Of a stretch of 64,000 nucleotides of DNA, positions 46,778 to 56,525 are shown piece by piece. How positions within the stretch are numbered: position 1 is the first letter of the stretch; every line of letters begins with the position of its first letter. Origin of the DNA: Hyphomicrobiales bacterium. GTDB lineage: Bacteria; Pseudomonadota; Alphaproteobacteria; Rhizobiales; Rhizobiaceae. The DNA lies in contig UCMW01000007.1 in the NCBI GenBank assembly GCA_900473745.1, forward strand, positions 124,001 to 188,000, given 5' to 3'. Position numbers and translations under genes: made by a program. The notes under the pieces were generated by a model, which had not been told where the DNA came from, did no database searches, and saw only the letters and a program-made list of their open reading frames with translations.

Positions 46778-48139
46778 ATGCGAAGACTGGAACCAGGCCT
46801 TAAGACCGGGCGGCTTGACGCTGCCGATTATGCGAAGAATTTCTCCGACCTGCATCCCCGCTTTGGCGGCCACGAGGCGCTCGTCGCCTCCGACAGATGT
46901 TACTTCTGTCACGACGCGCCCTGCATGACGGCCTGTCCCACCGCCATCGATATCCCGATGTTCATCCGGCAGATATCGACTGGCAATCCGCTGGGCGCTG
47001 CCAAGACAATTTTCGACCAGAACATCCTCGGCGGCATGTGCGCCCGCGTCTGTCCCACCGAAACGCTCTGCGAAGAGGCCTGTGTGCGCAACACGGCGGA
47101 AGAGCGCCCGGTCGAAATCGGCCGCCTGCAACGTTACGCCACAGACATTGCGATTGAAGAAGGCCGCCAGTTCTATTCCCCGGCCGCCTCTACCGGCAAA
47201 ACGGTCGGCATCGTTGGCGCCGGGCCCGCCGGCCTCGCCGCCGCCCATCGGCTGGCCTTGCACGGTCACCAGGTCACCATCTACGAAGCCCGCGAAAAGG
47301 CCGGTGGTCTCAACGAATATGGCATCGCCGCATACAAGACCCCGAACGACTTCGCCCAGAAGGAAGTCGATTACATCCTGTCGCTCGGCAATATCGACGT
47401 GCTCGACGGCCAGGAAATGGGCATCGACTTCAAGCTCGCCGATCTCCAGGCCAAACACGATGCCGTCTTCATCGGCGCCGGCCTCGGCAACGTCAACGGG
47501 CTGAACATTCCGGGCGCCCAGATCAACGGCGTACTCGACGCCGTCGAATTCATCGCCAACCTTCGCCAAGCAAACGACAAGGCCGATGTCCCCGTTGGCC
47601 GCAACGTCGTCGTCATCGGCGGCGGCATGACCGCGATTGATGCCGCCGTGCAGGCCAAGCTGCTCGGCGCCGAAAACGTCACGATCTGCTACCGCCGCGG
47701 CAAGGAGCATATGAACGCATCGGTTTTCGAGCAGGATCTCGCGACTTCCAAGGGCGTCCACATCCGCCACTGGCTACAGCCGAAGGACGTCGCCCATGAA
47801 GACGGTCACTGTTCGGCGATCGGCTTCGAATACACCCACCTCGAAAACGGCCTGATGAAGGGCACCGGTCACACGACCGAGATCAAGGCCGACCAGATCC
47901 TCGTCGCCATCGGCCAGAAGCTCGACGCCCAAGGTCTGGACGGCTTGAAGATCGAAGGTGGCAAGATCGCCATCGACGCCGAAGGCCGCACCTCGATCCC
48001 GGGCGTCTGGGCCGGCGGCGACTGCGCCTTCGGCGGCCAGGACCTGACGGTATCGGCCGTCGCCATGGGCCGCGACGCGGCCGAAAGCATCAACCGCTCT
48101 CTCGCCGTCATGACGGCGGGCGCAACCGCAGTCGCATGA
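46778..48139 (+). CDS. preT: NAD-dependent dihydropyrimidine dehydrogenase, subunit PreT
   Basis: A 453-residue flavoprotein. The N-terminus carries Cys motifs for two [4Fe-4S] clusters (CYFCHDAPCMTACPTAIDIP; GGMCARVCPTETLCEEACVR). FAD binding is at GIVGAGPAGLAAAHRLALHG, and NAD binding at VVIGGGMTAIDAAVQAKLLG. PreT passes electrons between NAD and PreA, which reduces uracil and thymine to dihydropyrimidines. Operon with preA, 26 bases apart; a candidate RutR-like box lies upstream and a terminator follows preA. Confidence 0.93.
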   Translation: MRRLEPGLKTGRLDAADYAKNFSDLHPRFGGHEALVASDRCYFCHDAPCMTACPTAIDIPMFIRQISTGNPLGAAKTIFDQNILGGMCARVCPTETLCEEACVRNTAEERPVEIGRLQRYATDIAIEEGRQFYSPAASTGKTVGIVGAGPAGLAAAHRLALHGHQVTIYEAREKAGGLNEYGIAAYKTPNDFAQKEVDYILSLGNIDVLDGQEMGIDFKLADLQAKHDAVFIGAGLGNVNGLNIPGAQINGVLDAVEFIANLRQANDKADVPVGRNVVVIGGGMTAIDAAVQAKLLGAENVTICYRRGKEHMNASVFEQDLATSKGVHIRHWLQPKDVAHEDGHCSAIGFEYTHLENGLMKGTGHTTEIKADQILVAIGQKLDAQGLDGLKIEGGKIAIDAEGRTSIPGVWAGGDCAFGGQDLTVSAVAMGRDAAESINRSLAVMTAGATAVA

Positions 48140-48165
48140 CGCACCGCTCAGAGAGGATTTGAACA

Positions 48166-49479
48166 ATGGCTGATCTCAGAAACAACTTCGTCGGCATCAA
48201 GTCGCCCAACCCCTTCTGGCTGGCCTCTGCCCCGCCGACCGACAAGGCCTACAATGTCGAGCGTGCCTTCAAGGCAGGCTGGGGCGGCGTCGTCTGGAAG
48301 ACGCTGGGCTCCGAAGGCCCGCCGGTCGTCAACGTCAACGGCCCCCGCTACGGCGCGATCTGGGGCGCTGACCGCAGGCTTTTGGGCCTCAACAACATCG
48401 AACTGATCACCGATCGTCCCCTGCAGATTAACCTGCAGGAGATGAAGCAGGTCAAGATGAACTGGCCGGACCGGGCCCTCGTCGCCTCGATCATGGTCCC
48501 TTGCGTGGAGGAAGAGTGGAAGGCGATCCTGCCGCTGGTTGAAGAGACTGGTGCAGACGGCATCGAACTCAACTTTGGCTGTCCGCACGGCATGTCCGAA
48601 CGCGGCATGGGTGCCGCCGTCGGTCAGGTGCCGGAATACATCGAAATGGTGGTGCGCTGGTGCAAGCAGTATAGCCGCATGCCCGTCATCACCAAGCTGA
48701 CACCCAACATCGCCGATATCCGCAAGCCCGCCCGCGCCGCCAAGGCCGGCGGAACCGATGCAGTGTCACTGATCAACACGATCAACTCGATTGTCTCGGT
48801 GGATCTCGACAGCTTCGCCCCCTCGCCCACCGTCGGCGGCAAGGGCACCCATGGCGGCTATTGCGGCCCGGCGGTGAAGCCGATCGCGCTCAACATGGTC
48901 GCCGAGATCGCCCGCGATCCGGAAACCTATGGACTTCCGATCTCCGGCATCGGCGGGGTCACCACCTGGCGCGATGCAGCCGAATTCCTCGTGCTCGGCG
49001 CCGGCAATGTCCAGGTCTGCACGGCGGCCATGACCTATGGCTTCAAGATCGTCCAGGAGATGATCTCGGGCCTCAACGACTGGATGGATGCCAAGGGCCA
49101 TGCGAGCCTCGACGACATCTGCGGCCGCGCGGTGCCCAATGTCACCGACTGGCAGTACCTCAACCTCAACTACATCGCCAAGGCGCATATCGACCAGGAC
49201 GCCTGCATCAAATGCGGCCGCTGCCACATCGCCTGCGAGGATACCTCGCACCAGGCGATCACCAGCATGGTCGATGGCGTCAGGCATTTCGAGGTGATGG
49301 AAGACGAGTGCGTCGGCTGCAACCTCTGCGTCAATGTCTGTCCGGTCGAGAACTGCATCACCATGGCCGAACTGCCGACCGGCGCCCTCGACCAGCGTAC
49401 CGGCCGTCCTGTCGATCCGAACTATGCCAACTGGACGACCCATCCAAACAATCCGATGGCGGTTCAGGCAGCGGAGTAA
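48166..49479 (+). CDS. preA: NAD-dependent dihydropyrimidine dehydrogenase, subunit PreA
   Basis: A 437-residue protein. Residues 1-310 form the FMN-binding dihydroorotate-dehydrogenase-like barrel (NPFWLASAPPTDKAYNVERA; ELNFGCPHGMSERGMGAAVG; the catalytic region includes a Cys-rich loop GGYCGPAVKPIAL). The C-terminus has two ferredoxin motifs CIKCGRCHIACED and CVGCNLCVNVCPVENC. It reduces uracil or thymine using electrons from PreT, the first step of reductive pyrimidine breakdown; later genes in the window do steps two and three. Confidence 0.93.
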   Translation: MADLRNNFVGIKSPNPFWLASAPPTDKAYNVERAFKAGWGGVVWKTLGSEGPPVVNVNGPRYGAIWGADRRLLGLNNIELITDRPLQINLQEMKQVKMNWPDRALVASIMVPCVEEEWKAILPLVEETGADGIELNFGCPHGMSERGMGAAVGQVPEYIEMVVRWCKQYSRMPVITKLTPNIADIRKPARAAKAGGTDAVSLINTINSIVSVDLDSFAPSPTVGGKGTHGGYCGPAVKPIALNMVAEIARDPETYGLPISGIGGVTTWRDAAEFLVLGAGNVQVCTAAMTYGFKIVQEMISGLNDWMDAKGHASLDDICGRAVPNVTDWQYLNLNYIAKAHIDQDACIKCGRCHIACEDTSHQAITSMVDGVRHFEVMEDECVGCNLCVNVCPVENCITMAELPTGALDQRTGRPVDPNYANWTTHPNNPMAVQAAE

Positions 49480-49490
49480 CCGTGCAGAAG

Positions 49491-49525
49491 ACTTGGCCCG
49501 GTGATCAATGGTCGCCGGGCCAAGT
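49491..49525 (+). terminator. terminator after preA
   Basis: A perfect 11-bp stem ACTTGGCCCGG / CCGGGCCAAGT with a 13-base loop, 12 bases past the preA stop and followed by a short pyrimidine run. Confidence 0.75.
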
Positions 49526-49655
49526 CTTTCGATCATTAGTTCGAGAATGTTGGGGGGAGATTCAGAATTTATTCAACGCTTGCTTGCATCATGAACGCTG
49601 GATTTATTGAAAGCCTAAAATATTAGCGGCTTATAAATTGCGGGATGCTGGTCGG

Positions 49656-52349
49656 ATGCTGGGGAAGACAAGAGACATAGTGAATGTCTCTGCATGGCGC
49701 GCGCGCCTGCAGATCATCGTTCCGAGTTTCCTCGTCTGCGTCGTCGTCGTGGCATCCGCGCTTTATGCGGACAAACAGCAGCAGCAGCTTTCACTCCAGG
49801 AGAGCCGCCACGAGGTCCAACAGCGCCTCGGCCTGATCCGAACCAAAATCGAAGCCAATATCAACGCCAATACCAAGCTCCTGCAGGGGCTCGTAGCAGT
49901 CATCGACACCGAACCGGAGCTCGGCAAGGAACGTTTCGAGGCGCTGGCGGAAAGCATTTTCCAGTTTCACTCCCAGATCCGGAACGTCGTCGCAGCTCCC
50001 AATCTCGTTGCGACCTACGCCTATCCGCCCGAGCGCAACTCTCCCTTCACCGGCCGACAGATCCTGCAGGTCTGGGACCGAGACGACCTTTTGCGTGACA
50101 TGGTAGAGAAAGGAAAGGCGGTCATCACGGGCCCGACTAACCTCAATACCGGCACGCAGGGTCTGATCATCAGCATTCCTGTCCGCATCTGGGACGACAC
50201 CGGACAAATGCAGTTCTGGGGCGCTTTGCTCGGAATACTGGACCTACCGCGGCTCTATGACGACAGCGGCCTTCTCGCAAACGAATTGCCGATCGAGGTG
50301 GTCATTACGGCGGAGAACACATCCGGCGGCGAGCGGTCCGTGATTTACGGCGACGTGAATGTCAGAAATCTTGACCCTGTGCGGATGAACATCGACCTCG
50401 CCAACCGGAAATGGACCATATCGGCCATCCCGCGCGGCGGCTGGGAGGCCACGAACGACCGGAGTGACTTGATCCGTGTCACGATCTTCGCGGTCGCCGC
50501 GCTGATCTGCGGGATCGTCGTCTGGGTGGCCCTGCTGATGAATGAACGGCAGCGCAACTTCCAGGCACTGCACGAGCGCGAGGAAGACCTGCGCGCCATG
50601 TCGCATCGCCTTGGCGTCGCACTGGAATCCTCACGGATCGGGGTCTGGGAACTGGATGTGGCCACCGGCGCCATGCATTGGGACGAGCGGATCTACCAGC
50701 TTTACGGCTTGCCGGCGGACAGGCCCGTCTCGATGGAACAGTGGCGTCGCATGGTGCCCGAGGACGACGCGCGGGCGATCGAACACACGATGATGGAGGC
50801 CATCGATCGGCAGGGATCCTACACCGGGCAGTTCCGCGTCAAACGCCCCAGTGACGGCAAGGTTCTGCACATGCGCACCGTCGGGACCAGCTATTGCGGC
50901 GGGGATGGCACCCTGAAGATGCTGGGCGTGAACTGGGACGTGACGGAAGACGTGATCCTGCAGGACAATCTCCGTGCCGCCCAGAAACACACCGAGGAAC
51001 AGAATGCCGCGCTTGAATCCGCCCGTCAGAGGATGGAGCACAATGCGCTGCACGACGCCCTGACCGGCCTGCCGAACCGCCGCTACCTCGATCAGCGGCT
51101 GGCAACCCTCGATGTCCTGGACCGCCCCGGCCAGCATCTCACCGTACTGCACATGGACCTCGACCGGTTCAAGGAAATCAACGACACCATGGGCCATGGG
51201 GCCGGCGACGCAATCCTGCGCAATGTCGCGGGCGCCTTGCGCGCCAATGTCCGCGATGATGATTTCGTCGCCCGAATCGGCGGCGACGAGTTCGTCATCG
51301 TCTGCTTCGGCTCTCCTGGCCAGGATGACTTTGGCTCGCTCGGCCAGAGGCTCATTGCCGCCGTCAACACGCCGGTCGTCTACAACGGCCACGAATGCCG
51401 TGTCGGGGCATCGATCGGAATTGCGGCCAAGACCGAAGCGCATCTGGCCGCCGAGCAGGTTCTCGTCAATGCCGACATCGCACTTTACGAGGCCAAGCGC
51501 CGCGGCCGCAATCGCGTCGAGTTCTTCAATGACCACCTGCGGGCACGCACGATCAACATCAAGCAGACCGCCGATGCCATCCTGCGCTCCCTCGGAGACA
51601 ACGATTTCGTCGCATTCTTTCAGCCGCAGTTCGACGCGCGCACGCTGGAGATCAACGGGGTCGAAGCTCTGGCCCGCTGGAACCATCCCGAGCAGGGCCT
51701 GCTGCCACCTTCTGCCTTCCTGGAAATCGCCGAGAGCCTGAATGTCGTGTCGCAGATCGATGCGAGCATTCTCGACCAGGCGCTGTTTCAACTTGCCCGC
51801 TGGCGCACCGCCGATCTCGGCATAGAGCATGTCTCGGTCAACATTTCCGCCCAGCGCCTGTTCGAGGATCGTCTCGTCAGTCATCTCGAAACGCTGTCGC
51901 TGAAGCCGGGGAGCCTGTCCTTCGAATTGCTGGAATCGATCTCCTTCGACGACAAGGCGGACGCCGTGGCGGAAAGCCTGGAGCGAATCCGCACCCACGG
52001 CATCGCCATCGAGATCGACGATTTTGGCACCGGCTATGCCTCGATCCTGTCGCTGATCAAGCTGTCGCCGAGCCGCCTCAAGATCGACCGGCAGCTCGTC
52101 GCGCCGATCGTCGACAATCCCGCCCAGCGCCGCCTGATCAGTTCGATCGTCGATATCGGACGCTCATTCGGCATCGGGATCGTGGCAGAGGGAGTTGAAA
52201 CCATGCAACACGCCGCGATCCTGCGCGATCTCGGCTGCCATACGCTGCAGGGTTTTGCCCTGGCGCGGCCGATGAGTGCCGACGCCCTGATGGATTTCGC
52301 CCGCAAGCATGCCCTGGAGCGCGAAACTCTCTGGCAGTGGACGGCCTGA
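49656..52349 (+). CDS. membrane CHASE-PAS-GGDEF-EAL c-di-GMP enzyme
   Basis: An 897-residue signalling protein from the ATG at 49656. The first membrane helix (LQIIVPSFLVCVVVVASALY) is followed by a periplasmic CHASE-like sensor to about residue 280, a second helix (VTIFAVAALICGIVVWVALL), a PAS domain (RIGVWELDVATGAMHWDERI), a GGDEF domain with an intact RIGGDEFVIV and an EAL domain with NGVEALARWNHPEQG. Both output motifs look complete, so it may make and degrade c-di-GMP depending on the ligand. Such enzymes govern motility versus attachment, which fits nearby surface-related genes. A 176-base gap precedes it. Confidence 0.92.
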   Translation: MLGKTRDIVNVSAWRARLQIIVPSFLVCVVVVASALYADKQQQQLSLQESRHEVQQRLGLIRTKIEANINANTKLLQGLVAVIDTEPELGKERFEALAESIFQFHSQIRNVVAAPNLVATYAYPPERNSPFTGRQILQVWDRDDLLRDMVEKGKAVITGPTNLNTGTQGLIISIPVRIWDDTGQMQFWGALLGILDLPRLYDDSGLLANELPIEVVITAENTSGGERSVIYGDVNVRNLDPVRMNIDLANRKWTISAIPRGGWEATNDRSDLIRVTIFAVAALICGIVVWVALLMNERQRNFQALHEREEDLRAMSHRLGVALESSRIGVWELDVATGAMHWDERIYQLYGLPADRPVSMEQWRRMVPEDDARAIEHTMMEAIDRQGSYTGQFRVKRPSDGKVLHMRTVGTSYCGGDGTLKMLGVNWDVTEDVILQDNLRAAQKHTEEQNAALESARQRMEHNALHDALTGLPNRRYLDQRLATLDVLDRPGQHLTVLHMDLDRFKEINDTMGHGAGDAILRNVAGALRANVRDDDFVARIGGDEFVIVCFGSPGQDDFGSLGQRLIAAVNTPVVYNGHECRVGASIGIAAKTEAHLAAEQVLVNADIALYEAKRRGRNRVEFFNDHLRARTINIKQTADAILRSLGDNDFVAFFQPQFDARTLEINGVEALARWNHPEQGLLPPSAFLEIAESLNVVSQIDASILDQALFQLARWRTADLGIEHVSVNISAQRLFEDRLVSHLETLSLKPGSLSFELLESISFDDKADAVAESLERIRTHGIAIEIDDFGTGYASILSLIKLSPSRLKIDRQLVAPIVDNPAQRRLISSIVDIGRSFGIGIVAEGVETMQHAAILRDLGCHTLQGFALARPMSADALMDFARKHALERETLWQWTA

Positions 52350-52366
52350 AGACGGCCGTTACCCGC

Positions 52367-52999
52367 TCAGCCCAAGAGACTGTTGCCCGCCGCATAGGCC
52401 GCCCAGGCGAGCCCCGCGAAGTACACCATCGTCAACACGACCAGCAGGTGCCCCCCCAGAACCACGGCACCGTCGCGCTGCGAAATTCCCGTCGAAAGCA
52501 GGAGGATCGCGACGCCCGGCAGGGTGTTGGAGAAAGGGATGAAGCTCAACGGCATCATCAGGAGCACGCCGGCAAATGTCAGCACGAGGCCGTTCAACCT
52601 GTTGACGATACCGCCCGTCGTCAGACCCAGCAGACGGGGACGCACGTAACGGTCGACCTTGCGGAGGATCGTGAGGCCACGCTCCAGCACCGGCACCAGC
52701 TTGCTGCGCTCGAGCTTGCGATCCGCGAGCTTGGACGGCAGCCACGGGAACCGATTGAATGTGACGGCAATGCCGATCAACACGATCCCGGCGCCGAACA
52801 CGGTAGACACACCCGGGATGGAAACCGGCACGAGAAACGGCAGCGACAACAGCCCGCAGAGCAGAAGAAGCCCGCTTTCGCCCATCTTTTCAAGGATCTG
52901 GCGGAGCGTGACATGCTCTTCGTCCATGGAATGGATCACGTCTTCCAGCACAGCACTTGTGCTCTTGTCCGTGTCGGTGAAGCCGATCGTCGTTGTCAT
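52367..52999 (-). CDS. exoD: ExoD family membrane protein
   Basis: A 210-residue inner-membrane protein. A soluble N-terminus (VLEDVIHSMDEEHVTLRQIL) leads into GESGLLLLCGLLSLPFLVPV and two further hydrophobic hairpins (MMPLSFIPFSNTLPGVAILL; LVVLTMVYFAGLAWAAYAAG). The FLVPVSIPGVSTVFGAGI segment is characteristic of ExoD, first found in Sinorhizobium as needed for normal exopolysaccharide and alkaline tolerance. Mechanism unknown. Its gene ends 17 bases from the convergent GGDEF-EAL gene. Confidence 0.88.
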   Translation of the reverse strand: MTTTIGFTDTDKSTSAVLEDVIHSMDEEHVTLRQILEKMGESGLLLLCGLLSLPFLVPVSIPGVSTVFGAGIVLIGIAVTFNRFPWLPSKLADRKLERSKLVPVLERGLTILRKVDRYVRPRLLGLTTGGIVNRLNGLVLTFAGVLLMMPLSFIPFSNTLPGVAILLLSTGISQRDGAVVLGGHLLVVLTMVYFAGLAWAAYAAGNSLLG

Positions 53000-53147
53000 C
53001 AGGTCCGCTTTCGATTAACTGCCGTGGCAAGATCTGTGAAGGGCCATGCCGAACGGCACGACCACCCGCCGCAGATGAAGGAGAATACCGGCCCGGTCAA
53101 GTCACGCCCCATGAGGACGGTCGAGGTCGGTCCTCATAAGGCCGATC

Positions 53148-54089
53148 ATGACAGACCAAGCCGAGCCCGCCGCATCCCCCGTCAATCGCCACACCATCCA
53201 CGCCACGGGGCGCGAGAAGCTGAAGGCCCATGCGGCCATGCTGCTCTTCGCCGCCCTGATCGCGGGATCCTTCTCCTTCGGCGGCATGGCGGCCCAGCAT
53301 CTGGAGGCCGGCCCCCTCACCCTCTGGCGTTACCTGATGACCATGGTCGTCATGGGTGCCCTGACCTTCGGCATCCTGCGGGTACCCTTCGCCAAGCCGC
53401 GGCGGGTCTGGCGCTATGCGCTCCTCGGTGGCCTCATCGCCGTCTATATGCTGACAATGTTCGCGGCACTCGAATTCACAAGCCCGGTACAGACAGGTGC
53501 GGTCTTTACCCTGATGCCGCTGATATCAGCCGGCTTCGCGCTCATCTTCATCGGCCAGAAGACCAGACCTGACGTGCTGATCGCCTTGGTGATCGCCGCA
53601 CTCGGAGCCATCTGGGTGATCTTTCGCGCCGATATCGGCGCCATACTCTCCTTCGATGTCGGCCGCGGTGAACTCATCTATTTCGTCGGCGTGATCTGCC
53701 ACGGCGCCTATGTGCCCCTGATAAGGCGGTTCGGTCTGGGCGAAAACCCGGTCGCCTTCGGCTTCTGGGTCGTGGTCTTCACCATCCCCTGGCTGCTGCC
53801 CACCGGCGCCGTGCCGCTTGCCACCACGGATTTTGTAAGCCTGCCGATGACGGTCTGGGCAACGATCGCCTATCTCTCGATCGTGACGACCGCCGTCACC
53901 TTCATGCTGCTGCAATATGCCTCGATGCGCCTGCCCGCCCCCAAGGTGCTCGGCTACGGCTATTTGACGCCGACCTTCATCATCCTACTGGAAGGCCTGC
54001 TTGGCCATGGCTGGGCAAGCCCCGCCGTCTTCATCGGCGCGCTGGTGACCGCTGCAGGCTTGCTGGTGATGGGCCTGCTCAGGGACTGA
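53148..54089 (+). CDS. DMT-superfamily (EamA) transporter
   Basis: A 313-residue protein with ten predicted membrane helices in two EamA repeats (AAMLLFAALIAGSFSFGGMA ... LRYLMT-like; FMLLQYASMRLPAPKVLGYG in the second). The family exports or imports amino acids, nucleobase-like metabolites and others; the substrate cannot be read from sequence. Its position beside the pyrimidine regulator raises the possibility of a pyrimidine-derived product. It overlaps the convergent tetR gene by 11 bases. Confidence 0.82.
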   Translation: MTDQAEPAASPVNRHTIHATGREKLKAHAAMLLFAALIAGSFSFGGMAAQHLEAGPLTLWRYLMTMVVMGALTFGILRVPFAKPRRVWRYALLGGLIAVYMLTMFAALEFTSPVQTGAVFTLMPLISAGFALIFIGQKTRPDVLIALVIAALGAIWVIFRADIGAILSFDVGRGELIYFVGVICHGAYVPLIRRFGLGENPVAFGFWVVVFTIPWLLPTGAVPLATTDFVSLPMTVWATIAYLSIVTTAVTFMLLQYASMRLPAPKVLGYGYLTPTFIILLEGLLGHGWASPAVFIGALVTAAGLLVMGLLRD

Positions 54090-54732
54090 CGGAAGGTTTC
54101 ACGATCAGGCCGCTGACAAAGAGGCCTTCGAGAAAACGCGCCGCCTCCTCGAAGCGGTGCACATCGTCACGCCCCGGCCCCAGCACCGCCTTCACCTGCA
54201 CGTCGAAATCCGCGTAGTGCTGGGTCGTCGACCAGATCGAGAAGATCATGTGATGCGGATCGCAATCGCGCACCTTGCCAGACGCGATCCAGACACGAAT
54301 GACTTCAGCCTTCTCGTCGACCAGTTCCTTGAGCGGGCCATCGAGCACGCCCGCGATATGCGGCGCCCCCTGCAGGATCTCGTTGGCGAAGAGCCGGCTT
54401 TCCCGCGGAAACTCCCGTGCCATTTCCAGCTTGCGCCTGATATAGGAGCGGATCTCCTCCTCCGGATCTCCTTCGGCGTCGAAGGCCTGCAGCGGCTCAA
54501 GCCAGTTTTCGAGAACCCGGTCGATCAATGCCCGGTGCATCGCTTCCTTGGTGCGGAAGTAATAGAGCAGGTTCGGCTTCGACATGCCCGCGACTTCGGC
54601 GATCTGGTCGATCGTCGAGCCGTGGAATCCCCGCTGTGAGAAGACTTCGAGCGCGGCTTCGAGGATAAGCTCTTCCTTCTCCTCCTGGATCCGTGTCCGC
54701 CTCTGGGTCTGCGCCGCTCTCGGTATGGCCAT
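54079..54732 (-). CDS. rutR: TetR-family pyrimidine regulator, RutR-like
   Basis: A 217-residue regulator. The helix-turn-helix is GFHGSTIDQIAEVAGMSKPNLLYYF (residues about 36-60). The ligand domain has PRESRLFANEILQGAPHIAG and FSIWSTTQHYADFDVQV, which closely resemble RutR, the uracil/thymine-sensing repressor. It is divergent from the hydrolase-dihydropyrimidinase operon, with a near-perfect RutR-like box between them. It should derepress pyrimidine degradation when uracil or thymine is present. Confidence 0.85.
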   Translation of the reverse strand: MAIPRAAQTQRRTRIQEEKEELILEAALEVFSQRGFHGSTIDQIAEVAGMSKPNLLYYFRTKEAMHRALIDRVLENWLEPLQAFDAEGDPEEEIRSYIRRKLEMAREFPRESRLFANEILQGAPHIAGVLDGPLKELVDEKAEVIRVWIASGKVRDCDPHHMIFSIWSTTQHYADFDVQVKAVLGPGRDDVHRFEEAARFLEGLFVSGLIVKPSVSP

Positions 54733-54866
54733 CTTAGAGTTGTTCCCCGCCTAAGATACTGAACTCACTCAGCAATATTGGAGCCCAAATTCTGGGCATC
54801 TGCTTGATATTTTGTCGCAGAATTTTGCCGATTCCGTCTTGAGTGCCGTGATGGAAGTTGTAATGT

Positions 54867-54882
54867 TTTACCAGTCGGTCAA
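54867..54882. promoter_or_regulatory. RutR-like operator
   Basis: TTTACCAGTCGGTCAA matches 14 of 16 positions of the E. coli RutR site TTGACCANNTGGTCAA (fixed positions counted together with the two free ones). It lies in the divergent region between the rutR-like gene and the pyrimidine operon, where it can control both. Confidence 0.7.
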
Positions 54883-55020
54883 ATTATTGGACAGATGCCG
54901 AAGAAAGGCAACTGCCGATGAGACAGCGGAAAAGACAATCATAAGCCGCTGCTGTTGACCTCGGGAACAAGGGAGTTGGGCGGAAGATCCGACTCCTGAA
55001 AAAACAGGTGAGGATCTGCA

Positions 55021-56274
55021 ATGACGGCGCAACCCGGCACGAACCTTCGCGTGAACGGCGATCGGCTGTGGGACATGCTCATGGAGATGGCGAAGATCGG
55101 CCCTGGCATTGCCGGCGGCAATAATCGCCAGACCCTGACGGACGAGGACGCGGAAGGCCGCCGCCTTTTCCAGCGCTGGTGTGAGGATGCAGGCCTCACC
55201 ATGGGCGTCGACACCATGGGCAACATGTTCATGACCCGCGCCGGCACCGATCCGGATGCCCTGCCCGTCTATATCGGCTCACACCTCGATACTCAGCCCA
55301 CCGGCGGCAAGTATGACGGCGTACTCGGCGTGCTCGCCGGCCTCGAAGTCATCAGGTCGATGAACGACCTCAACATCAGGACCAAACACCCCATCGTCGT
55401 CACCAACTGGACCAACGAGGAAGGCGCCCGCTTTGCGCCCGCCATGCTGGCTTCGGGTGTTTTTGCCGGCGTGCTGACACAGGATTACGCCTATGCCCGC
55501 AAGGACATGGACGACAAGACCTTTGGTGACGAGCTGCAGCGCATAGGCTGGGTTGGTGACGAAGAGGTGGGCGCCCGCAAGATGCAAGCCTATTTCGAAT
55601 ACCACATCGAGCAGGGCCCGATCCTCGAAGCCGAGGAGAAACAGATCGGCGTCGTTACCCACTGCCAGGGTCTCTGGTGGCTGGAATTCACCCTGACAGG
55701 CCGCGAAGCGCATACCGGCTCCACGCCGATGAACCTGCGCGTCAATGCAGGCCTCGCCATGGCCCGGATCATGGAAATGGTCCAGGACGTCGCGATGAGC
55801 GAGCAGCCCGGCGCCGTCGGCGGCGTCGGCCAAGTGAAGTTCTCGCCCAATTCCCGCAACGTGTTGCCCGGCACGGTGATCTTCACCGTCGACATCCGCA
55901 CGCCCAGCCAGGACAAGCTCGACCGCATGCGCGCGACGATCGAAGCTAAGGCAGCAGAAATCTGTGCAGCGCTCGGCGTCGGCTGTGCGGTGGAGGCCGT
56001 CGGCCATTTCGACCCCGTCACCTTCGACCCGAAACTCGTCGCCTCCGTCCGCAAGGCCGCCGAAGATCTAGGCTACAGCCACATGAACATCATCTCCGGC
56101 GCCGGCCACGATGCCTGCTGGGCGGCGAAGGTCGCGCCATCGACGATGATCATGTGCCCCTGCGTCGGCGGCTTGAGCCACAACGAAGCGGAGGAGATTT
56201 CCAAGGAATGGGCGTCTGCGGGCTGCGACGTGCTGCTGAGGGCCGTGCTGGAGACGGCGGAGATTGTGGCGTAG
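55021..56274 (+). CDS. Zn-dependent amidohydrolase, probable beta-ureidopropionase
   Basis: A 417-residue M20-type hydrolase. Metal ligands lie in SHLDTQPTGGKYDGVLGVLA and TNEEGARFAPAML, and the HIEQGPILE motif typifies the carbamoylase/allantoate hydrolase group. GSTPMNLRVNAG and GAGHDACWAAKVAPSTMI form the dimer and second metal site. In rhizobia such enzymes cleave N-carbamoyl-beta-alanine, the product of dihydropyrimidinase, to beta-alanine, CO2 and ammonia. Context with PreTA and dihydropyrimidinase makes that role likely; N-carbamoyl-L-amino acids are an alternative substrate. Confidence 0.85.
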   Translation: MTAQPGTNLRVNGDRLWDMLMEMAKIGPGIAGGNNRQTLTDEDAEGRRLFQRWCEDAGLTMGVDTMGNMFMTRAGTDPDALPVYIGSHLDTQPTGGKYDGVLGVLAGLEVIRSMNDLNIRTKHPIVVTNWTNEEGARFAPAMLASGVFAGVLTQDYAYARKDMDDKTFGDELQRIGWVGDEEVGARKMQAYFEYHIEQGPILEAEEKQIGVVTHCQGLWWLEFTLTGREAHTGSTPMNLRVNAGLAMARIMEMVQDVAMSEQPGAVGGVGQVKFSPNSRNVLPGTVIFTVDIRTPSQDKLDRMRATIEAKAAEICAALGVGCAVEAVGHFDPVTFDPKLVASVRKAAEDLGYSHMNIISGAGHDACWAAKVAPSTMIMCPCVGGLSHNEAEEISKEWASAGCDVLLRAVLETAEIVA

Positions 56275-56312
56275 GATCGAGACTTGCGAGCAGTCCTGAA
56301 CGGGAGCGAACC

Positions 56313-56525
56313 ATGGGACGACCAAGGGAATTGTCACAGGAAGAGCGCGACGACCTGCTGCGGCGGGGCTACCGCCCGATCGAAATCTGGGTGCCGGACA
56401 TGTCCAGCGACGCTTCTCGCAAGGAAGCAGCAAGACAGACCAAAGCCGCAGTGGAGGCCGATCGCCGGGCAGGCATTGAGGAGCTGAATGGCGAAGACTC
56501 AGCTGACGACTGGGATCAGCCGTGA
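56313..56525 (+). CDS. MazE-family antitoxin
   Basis: A 70-residue antitoxin beginning MGRPRELSQEERDDLLRRGY and continuing RPIEIWVPDMSS, the short DNA-binding beta and linker of rhizobial MazE-like (DUF3018-type) proteins, with an acidic C-terminal tail (GIEELNGEDSADDWDQP) suited to wrap the toxin. It overlaps the toxin gene by 4 bases. It sits inside the pyrimidine operon, 38 bases after the hydrolase gene. Confidence 0.8.
   Translation: MGRPRELSQEERDDLLRRGYRPIEIWVPDMSSDASRKEAARQTKAAVEADRRAGIEELNGEDSADDWDQP

Noticed and set aside
52340-52356. Short ACGGCC/GGCCGT hairpin at the end of the GGDEF-EAL gene
   Set aside because: It overlaps the coding end, has a 6-bp stem and no T-run, so it is too weak to call a terminator.
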